Assembly (NCBI GenBank): GCA_903879765.1
Contig: CAIRMS010000074.1
Span: 1 to 10,176, forward strand
Direction: 5' to 3'
DNA length: 10,176 bases
DNA from: an uncultured Flavobacteriales bacterium
Lineage (GTDB): Bacteria; Bacteroidota; Bacteroidia; Flavobacteriales_D; Crocinitomicaceae
Each line of letters opens with the position of its first letter. The stretch's first letter is position 1. Below the pieces are notes generated by a model, which was not told the DNA's origin, did no database searches, and saw only the letters and a list, made by a program, of their open reading frames with translations. A program made the position numbers and the translations under genes. Below are positions 1-5,274 of the stretch, piece after piece.

Positions 1-793
1 AAATGTTGTCTTTTCTCAAATCTAAATCTTTGATTTCGTGTATTGAATGGCGGTATCTAAACTTGGTTTCGCGGGTGATCTTGCTTCCATCAATTTTCTT
101 GCCATGATTCCCCTCTAAAAAGGAGAGTTTTTCCGCTCCCATTTCAAGTGCAAGGTTTCCATAGTAAAGCTGCTTTGTTGGATGTTCAGGCCAACATACA
201 TTGTATACCTTATTCGGAAATGACTCCTCGAATAGACAAGTAATTGCTCCTATAATGTCTGCCTGATGTATTAAGTTGACAGGCGCTTGTCCATCTGGAA
301 TTTCACGTCTGTTTCGTAAGAAAAAGCGTACAGGATGACGGTTTGGTCCGACATGACCTGCCAATCGAAGAATAACATACTTGCTAGTAACGAGTGATTC
401 AATGCATTCTTCCATTTGTAAAACAAGGTGTGATTTAATCACTGGAGCTGTTTCATCCATCGTTTTAGATTCATCCAAATAAACACCGGTAGAACTTGTG
501 AAAATTACACGTTCGGCTTGAATGCTCTGCATTAAATTCTGTAGGGATTCAAGTACCCCATCAAATGGAGGAAGGGTTATGACAACTGCGTCAAAGTGTA
601 TCTTTGGTGTTTCCTGCCAAGAAATAACTTTACCAGTTTTCATCAATGGCACAGGTGAAATACCCTCTGACAACATTTCTTGGAGTTTGTTCGCATCCGT
701 TGAAGTAGAAAAAACCTTCGTTCCTTCACCTTTTATGGTAAGAGAAAGTGCTTTTCCGAGCCATCCATATCCAATAATTAAATAATTTTTCAT
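1..793 (-). CDS. YeeZ-like NAD(P)-binding epimerase/reductase (SDR family), partial at left edge
   Basis: Reading the minus strand from ATG at 793-791 gives 264 residues open to the left edge, with no stop in the window. The N-terminus MKNYLIIGYGWLGKAL carries a Rossmann dinucleotide-binding loop (GYGWLG, residues 8-13). Further landmarks are TSSTGVY (99-105, the catalytic serine region of extended SDRs), RLAGHVGP (143-150) and NLIHQADI (173-180), the last two matching the conserved 'R..GiyGp' and 'iHv.D.' blocks of the YeeZ-type atypical SDRs. The usual YxxxK catalytic pair is not evident after the serine motif, as in atypical SDRs. E. coli YeeZ is about 274 residues, so probably only a few residues are missing; that is inference. 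Substrate is unknown; a cytoplasmic sugar-nucleotide or related oxidoreductase is the default guess. It is transcribed away from lpd. Confidence 0.85.
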   Translation of the reverse strand, partial: MKNYLIIGYGWLGKALSLTIKGEGTKVFSTSTDANKLQEMLSEGISPVPLMKTGKVISWQETPKIHFDAVVITLPPFDGVLESLQNLMQSIQAERVIFTSSTGVYLDESKTMDETAPVIKSHLVLQMEECIESLVTSKYVILRLAGHVGPNRHPVRFFLRNRREIPDGQAPVNLIHQADIIGAITCLFEESFPNKVYNVCWPEHPTKQLYYGNLALEMGAEKLSFLEGNHGKKIDGSKITRETKFRYRHSIHEIKDLDLRKDNI

Positions 794-904
794 CCAAGTC
801 ATAAACGCAGAATTCACAAAAGAGTTTGATTTTTATTTACGGATATCCCCTTTCTGTTTTTAACTTGTGAATTGTTGTGCTAACTTTGAGGAAAAATTTG
901 TGAG
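794..904. promoter_or_regulatory. Divergent intergenic region with 9-bp inverted repeat
   Basis: This 111-bp gap lies between the divergent epimerase and lpd genes and must hold both promoters. It contains a perfect inverted repeat, AATTCACAA at 811-819 and TTGTGAATT at 865-873, separated by 45 bases. The word TTGTG recurs at 865, 875 and 898 on the plus strand, the first two being one helical turn apart. These could be half-sites for a regulator, but the region is AT-rich and chance is not excluded. No clear TAnnTTTG element was found for the minus-strand epimerase gene. Confidence 0.35.
881..888 (+). promoter_or_regulatory. Candidate Bacteroidota -7 promoter element for lpd
   Basis: TAACTTTG is a perfect match to the Bacteroidota housekeeping sigma -7 consensus TAnnTTTG and ends 16 bases before the lpd ATG. 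Transcription would start around 892-895, giving a leader of about 10 bases. No TTG is found at the ideal spacing for the -33 element; the nearest, at 865-867, is only 13 bases upstream. Confidence 0.5.
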
Positions 905-2308
905 ATGAACGCTTTTGATGTAATTGTAGTAGGATCGGGTCCAGGTGGGTATGTTTCAGCACTTCGATGTGCACAACTCGGTCTAAAAACAGCACTTGTT
1001 GAAAAATACAACACTCTCGGTGGAACCTGTTTGAATGTAGGATGTATTCCATCTAAAGCGCTATTAGATTCATCTGAACATTTCCACAATGCACAACACA
1101 ATTTCCAAACACATGGAATTGAAATCACAGGCTTAAAGGCCAACTTAACACAAATGATTAACCGCAAAAATGAGGTGGTTAGTCAAACATGTGCAGGTGT
1201 TAAATTTTTAATGGATAAAAATAAAGTAAGCGTATTTCACGGACTTGGTTCTTTTGCAGATGCAAATACCATTTTGGTGAAAGGAGCAGATGGAGCAGAA
1301 ACCGCTCTACAAGGAAAAAATATCATTATTGCAACAGGTTCAAAACCCAACTTTTTCCCAGGCATGGAGCCGGATAAAAAGCGCATCATTACTTCTACCG
1401 AGGCCTTGAATATGACTGAGATTCCGAAAAGAATGTTGGTGATTGGTGGAGGTGTCATTGGACTAGAACTTGGTTCCGTTTACGCACGGCTAGGTGCAGA
1501 AGTTGAAGTGGTTGAATTTGCACCAACAATTCTCCCTACAATGGATGCTGGAATTGGGAAAGAATTTACAAAAATCCTTAAAAAAGAAGGATTCAAATTC
1601 CACATGGAACACCGTGTTGTGAAAGTAGAAAATAAAGGTAAAAAAGTAGTTCTAACTGCTGAAAATAAAAAAGGTGAAACGGTAACGCTTGAAGCTGATT
1701 ATTGTCTTGTAGCAGTTGGAAGAAAAGCGTATACAGAAGGTTTAAACCTAGATAAAGCAGGTTTAAGTATCACTGATCGAGGTCAAATCGAGGTCAATGA
1801 TCATCTGCAAACAAAAATGAGTCACATCTACGCTATTGGAGACGTTGTTCGTGGAGCAATGCTTGCACACAAAGCGGAAGAAGAAGGTGTATTCGTTGCA
1901 GAAATGATTGCTGGACAAAAACCACACATCAATTATAATTTGATCCCTGGAGTTGTCTATACTTGGCCGGAAATTGCTGCCGTTGGAAAAACAGAAGAAG
2001 AATTGAAAGCTGCAGGTATTGCCTATAAAGCTGGAAGTTTTCCAATTAAAGCATTAGGAAGAGCGCGTGCAAGTATGGATACAAGCGGATTCATCAAAGT
2101 GTTAGCAGACGAAAAAACAGACGAGATTCTTGGTGTACATATGATTGCTCCAAGAGCAGCTGATTTAATTATGGAAGCAGTAACAGCAATGGAATACCGT
2201 GCTTCTGCAGAGGATATTGCTCGCATTTGTCATGGTCACCCAACTTACTCAGAAGCATTGAAAGAAGCAGCATTAGCGGCAACAGACAATCGCGCTTTAC
2301 ATATCTAA
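905..2308 (+). CDS. lpdA: Dihydrolipoamide dehydrogenase (E3)
   Basis: This 467-residue protein is a full-length E3 flavoenzyme, which reoxidises dihydrolipoamide to lipoamide with NAD+ for the pyruvate and 2-oxoglutarate dehydrogenase, branched-chain and glycine cleavage complexes in the cytoplasm. Visible features in order: FAD-binding GSGPGG (10-15); redox-active disulfide in GGTCLNVGCIPSK (Cys42 and Cys47); NAD-binding GGGVIG (181-186); second FAD contact YAIGDV; and the C-terminal dimer-interface signature HGHPTYSE with the catalytic His445/Glu450 pair. All catalytic residues are intact. No E1 or E2 gene lies nearby, so it is a stand-alone copy that may serve several complexes; which one cannot be read from the window. 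The gene symbol is by family; some genomes carry paralogues. The ATG start sits at the expected distance from the FAD motif. Confidence 0.97.
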   Translation: MNAFDVIVVGSGPGGYVSALRCAQLGLKTALVEKYNTLGGTCLNVGCIPSKALLDSSEHFHNAQHNFQTHGIEITGLKANLTQMINRKNEVVSQTCAGVKFLMDKNKVSVFHGLGSFADANTILVKGADGAETALQGKNIIIATGSKPNFFPGMEPDKKRIITSTEALNMTEIPKRMLVIGGGVIGLELGSVYARLGAEVEVVEFAPTILPTMDAGIGKEFTKILKKEGFKFHMEHRVVKVENKGKKVVLTAENKKGETVTLEADYCLVAVGRKAYTEGLNLDKAGLSITDRGQIEVNDHLQTKMSHIYAIGDVVRGAMLAHKAEEEGVFVAEMIAGQKPHINYNLIPGVVYTWPEIAAVGKTEEELKAAGIAYKAGSFPIKALGRARASMDTSGFIKVLADEKTDEILGVHMIAPRAADLIMEAVTAMEYRASAEDIARICHGHPTYSEALKEAALAATDNRALHI

Positions 2309-2658
2309 GCTGAAAAAGCATCTGCAATGTGCTCGATACTGGTTTGAAATTGATTGTGAACGATGGAAATAATATCAAAGCGAACGTTTCTGTCGATTTG
2401 ATTATCTTGAACGTAACGATCTGCAACTTTGATGATTTGACGTTGTTTGGCCTTTGTAACCGCGCGCCATGGTTCTCCAATTTGTGCGGTGCATCTTGCT
2501 TTTACTTCTACAATGACTAATTCATCACCATCCAGAAGTACGAGGTCGACTTCCCACTTCTTGAATCGGATGTTTCTGTCAATTAACTGAAATCCTTTTC
2601 CTTGTAAAAAATGCAATGCCTCATCCTCTCCCCATTGACCCAACTCCTCTTTTCTCAT
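2305..2658 (-). CDS. YraN/UPF0102 family endonuclease-like protein
   Basis: This 117-residue protein matches the YraN (UPF0102) family across its whole length: GEDEA near the N-terminus (10-14), the RN pair (28-29), WEVDLVLLD (35-43), VIVEVKAR (48-55), the AVTKAKQRQI block (66-75) and the C-terminal RFDIISI (93-99) followed by IEHIADAF. Asp38, Glu51 and Lys53 form a core resembling PD-(D/E)XK nucleases, and the family is assigned to the restriction-endonuclease-like fold. The biological role is poorly defined; a link to DNA processing or competence is family-level speculation. Its last codons overlap the end of lpd by 4 bp, tail to tail, and it is divergent from hutI across 84 bp. The start ATG (2658-2656) gives the typical family length. 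Confidence 0.93.
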   Translation of the reverse strand: MRKEELGQWGEDEALHFLQGKGFQLIDRNIRFKKWEVDLVLLDGDELVIVEVKARCTAQIGEPWRAVTKAKQRQIIKVADRYVQDNQIDRNVRFDIISIVHNQFQTSIEHIADAFSA

Positions 2659-2670
2659 GTTCTTTTTACT

Positions 2671-2678
2671 TAAATATA
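2671..2678 (-). promoter_or_regulatory. Weak candidate -7 element for the YraN gene
   Basis: On the minus strand this reads TATATTTA, seven of eight positions including the free ones versus TAnnTTTG (the final G is A). It ends 12 bases before the YraN start codon, similar to the spacing in neighbouring genes. AT-richness makes a chance match quite possible. Confidence 0.25.
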
Positions 2679-2719
2679 CAATTTCCGCTTCAATTTTCCG
2701 AGAGTACGAAACAAGAAAG

Positions 2720-2727
2720 TATCTTTA
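2720..2727 (+). promoter_or_regulatory. Candidate -7 promoter element for hutI
   Basis: TATCTTTA differs from TAnnTTTG only at the last base and ends 15 bases before the hutI ATG, nearly the same spacing as the TAACTTTG element before lpd. It lies in the 84-bp gap shared with the divergent YraN gene. Confidence 0.35.
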
Positions 2728-2742
2728 TATTAAATTCGATTT

Positions 2743-3975
2743 ATGTCCAAAATTCTAATCAAAAATATCAAAGGACTCGTTCAGGCGGGAGAACAGATTC
2801 CATCTGTTCGAAGAGGAGCTGAAATGAAGCAACTAGAGGTGCTTGAAAATGCCTATCTCGCACTAGAAGATGGTGAGGTGATTGCATATGGACCAATGAA
2901 CGAATGGGAGGGCATCATTGATTGGCGAGAACTTGAAATTATAGATGCTGACGGCTGTTTTGTCCTACCAGCATTTATCGATTCTCACACCCACACGGTC
3001 TTCGCAAAAACACGGGAAGAAGAGTTTGTCGATCGGATTCACGGATTAAGTTATGAAGAGATTGCTGCTAGAGGTGGAGGGATATTGAACTCTGCAAGAA
3101 AATTAAGTGAGTTGTCGGAAGAGAATCTTTATTCAGATGCAAAAAAACGAATTGAACGCATCATTCAAACCGGAACAGGTGCATTAGAAATAAAATCAGG
3201 CTATGGTCTTTCATTAGAAGGGGAACTAAAAATGCTTCGAGTTATCAAAAGATTGAAAGAATCTATGCCGATTGTCATTAAAGCAACTTTTCTAGGTGCA
3301 CATGCTTTTCCTGCTGAATACAAAGAAAATGAACGGGCTTACATAGATTTGATCATAAATCAAATGCTACCTGCCATTCACGCAGAACAATTAGCAGATT
3401 ACATCGATGTTTTCTGTGAACGTAATTATTTTTCTGTTGCTGAGATGGAGGAGATCTTGAAGGCGGGAATTGCTTATGGACTTAAACCCAAAGTTCATGT
3501 CAATCAATTTAGTATTCTCGGCGGAGTGGAAAAAGCTGTCGAACTTGGCGCTATTTCAGTTGATCACTTAGAGGAAATTGATGAAAAAGACATTCAGGCA
3601 CTTAAAAAATCGAATGTAATCCCTACCCTGCTTCCAGGATGCTCGCACTTTCTTTCCATTCCTTTTGGTGATGCAAGACGCATGATAGAAGCTGGACTAC
3701 CTATCGCGTTGGCAAGTGATTTCAATCCTGGCTCATCTCCAAATTATGACTTAATGACTATTTTATCCTTGGCCTGTATCAAACAAAAAATGACACCGGA
3801 AGAAGGAATCAATGCCCTGACAATTAATGCAGCGGCAGCACTTGAACTAAGTGAAAGTCACGGTAAAATTGCTTTAGGAAGAAAGTCACCAATCATGTTG
3901 ACAAACGAAATTCCATCATTAGCTTATCTTGCTTACGCTTTTGGAGAACAACATGTACAACGAATTTTCATTTGA
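2743..3975 (+). CDS. hutI: Imidazolonepropionase
   Basis: The 410-residue protein is a full-length HutI, a cytoplasmic metal-dependent amidohydrolase that opens the ring of 4-imidazolone-5-propanoate to N-formimidoyl-L-glutamate, the third step of histidine degradation. The metal site is visible: DSHTHTVFA (His82, His84), VHVNQF (His252) and ASDFNPGS (Asp326). Other typical blocks are ARGGGI (109-114), EIKSGYGL for substrate binding (149-156), GAHAFP (His187), SVDHLEE (His275) and ALASDFNPGSSP. The position of the Glu discussed in B. subtilis HutI (two residues after HAD) appears as Gln255 here, which also occurs in other HutI proteins. The other hut genes (hutH, hutU, and hutG or hutF) are not in the window. 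The TraB-like gene follows after 31 bp. Confidence 0.96.
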   Translation: MSKILIKNIKGLVQAGEQIPSVRRGAEMKQLEVLENAYLALEDGEVIAYGPMNEWEGIIDWRELEIIDADGCFVLPAFIDSHTHTVFAKTREEEFVDRIHGLSYEEIAARGGGILNSARKLSELSEENLYSDAKKRIERIIQTGTGALEIKSGYGLSLEGELKMLRVIKRLKESMPIVIKATFLGAHAFPAEYKENERAYIDLIINQMLPAIHAEQLADYIDVFCERNYFSVAEMEEILKAGIAYGLKPKVHVNQFSILGGVEKAVELGAISVDHLEEIDEKDIQALKKSNVIPTLLPGCSHFLSIPFGDARRMIEAGLPIALASDFNPGSSPNYDLMTILSLACIKQKMTPEEGINALTINAAAALELSESHGKIALGRKSPIMLTNEIPSLAYLAYAFGEQHVQRIFI

Positions 3976-3998
3976 TTCAGTGTAAAAATGTACCTTTG
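3972..3998 (+). promoter_or_regulatory. Candidate promoter (-33 TTG and -7 TACCTTTG) for the TraB-like gene
   Basis: TACCTTTG (3991-3998) is a perfect match to TAnnTTTG and is preceded by TTG at 3972-3974 with a 16-base spacer, slightly shorter than the usual 17-23. The -33 word overlaps the end of hutI. The -7 element ends only 8 bases before the ATG at 4007, so the transcript would have a leader of just a few bases. This is the best two-part promoter match in the window. Confidence 0.5.
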
Positions 3999-4006
3999 AA
4001 GACAAG

Positions 4007-5233
4007 ATGAAATACGTATCGCTATTTTTTTCCTTTTACTGCACATGCCTTTTGGCATTTGGTCAAAATTATGCTTCCGATCGTGAATTGCTTTGGGAAA
4101 TTTCGGGAAATGGGATAAAGCAAAAGTCTTATTTGTTTGGATCCTTGCATTCGAATGACAAAAGACTATTTCAATTTTCAGATTCGCTTTATACAGCGCT
4201 AGTCAATACAGAGAAGTTAATCCTGGAAACTGATGTGTTTAGTTTATTCAATGAGCTCGACACAAGAACAAAATTACCGACAACCCTATACGATAAGAAT
4301 GGGAATCCCTATACATCTGAAATAGATGCGAGTAAAACATTTTATGGCGATGAGGATGGAATGCCACAGTTTTTAGATGCTTATTTTCAGCAATACTGTT
4401 TGAATGCCAAAAAAGAATTTATCCCACTAGAAACAGTGAAAGAACAATACGATTTACTTACAGATGAATTTCAACTTTCGGATAAACAAATCATTGATAA
4501 TGCCTTAAATAACTTTACACACGAACGTTTAATCGAACTTTACTTGAAAGGTGATTTAATCTCTATCGATAAATTCATGAAAGCGAACATGTCGATGCAA
4601 GAAGGGCTTTACGACGAAGTGATCACTAAGAGAAACATCCGCATGTCTCAAAAGCTTGATTCCATATTGAAAACGAAAACTAGTTTTTTCTGCGCAGTTG
4701 GGGCGGGGCATTTAGGAGGGTCAAATGGTATCATTAATCTTTTAAGGTCAAAAGGCTACAAAGTGAGAGTGGTAACATGGTATCATTCCGAAAAAGCAAA
4801 TTTGGATCAATTGAAAGTTCGTTCGTATACCGAATATCTTTTTCGAGACGGGCAATCCGGATTAGTAGCGAAATTAGCAGGTAAACCAATAATTTTAGAC
4901 GAAGCTGACGGAGTTAAACGCATTATTTACCGCGAACTCGGCCAAGGAAATACTTACGAAATATCGATTGTGCCCCTCGACACAAATTTAACTCCGGAAG
5001 AAATCGCCTCCATTTACATTGCCAATCCATCAAATACAAGCACCCGTGAGGTCTTACTTGACGATGGGCGAGTGATCTTCGAAGGATTATCAAACAACTA
5101 TCCAGAGGGTTTAAATTATGTTCAAATACAATTTAATTCCAAGCACTTCGCAGTAATTAAAGCATATGGTGGAAATAAATTTATGCATTCTAACCGTCCA
5201 AATCAATTTTTCCAAAGAGTATGGTTTGAATAG
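4007..5233 (+). CDS. TraB/GumN (Tiki-like) family secreted protein with C-terminal extension
   Basis: The 408-residue protein starts with a likely signal peptide (hydrophobic residues 4-18, cleavage probably after AFGQ or nearby, about residue 20); no lipobox cysteine is seen. Residues about 28-258 form a TraB/PrgY/GumN domain: LLWEISG (28-34), the first GxxH motif GSLH (45-48), conserved acidic LETD (73-76), PLETVKEQ (140-147), and the second GxxH motif in VGAGHLGG (231-238) followed by GYKVRVV. The two GxxH motifs are the hallmark of this family, whose animal Tiki members are metalloproteases; bacterial function is mostly unknown. Residues about 259-408 form an extra region I do not recognise, with the pattern of alternating strands. 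The protein probably acts in the periplasm or on the surface. It lies between hutI and the AddB-like gene on the same strand. Confidence 0.85.
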   Translation: MKYVSLFFSFYCTCLLAFGQNYASDRELLWEISGNGIKQKSYLFGSLHSNDKRLFQFSDSLYTALVNTEKLILETDVFSLFNELDTRTKLPTTLYDKNGNPYTSEIDASKTFYGDEDGMPQFLDAYFQQYCLNAKKEFIPLETVKEQYDLLTDEFQLSDKQIIDNALNNFTHERLIELYLKGDLISIDKFMKANMSMQEGLYDEVITKRNIRMSQKLDSILKTKTSFFCAVGAGHLGGSNGIINLLRSKGYKVRVVTWYHSEKANLDQLKVRSYTEYLFRDGQSGLVAKLAGKPIILDEADGVKRIIYRELGQGNTYEISIVPLDTNLTPEEIASIYIANPSNTSTREVLLDDGRVIFEGLSNNYPEGLNYVQIQFNSKHFAVIKAYGGNKFMHSNRPNQFFQRVWFE

Positions 5234-5274
5234 AATGCTTATCTTCGGTACATTCTTCCACCTATTACTATCCA

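Noticed and set aside
522..785. 87-codon plus-strand frame over the epimerase gene
   Set aside because: It is a shadow of the minus-strand epimerase, which has clear family motifs through the same bases; the translation is low in complexity of any known fold and matches nothing.
880..1167. Minus-strand frames within the start of lpd
   Set aside because: They lie opposite the intact FAD and disulfide motifs of Lpd and show no protein-like features.
2329..2822. Plus-strand frames opposite yraN and across the hutI start
   Set aside because: The minus-strand YraN family match and the in-frame HutI N-terminus account for these bases.
2995..3510. Gln255 in place of the Glu proposed as catalytic in B. 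subtilis HutI
   Set aside because: As far as I recall, Gln at this place is common in other HutI proteins, so it is not a sign of a dead enzyme; all metal ligands are intact.
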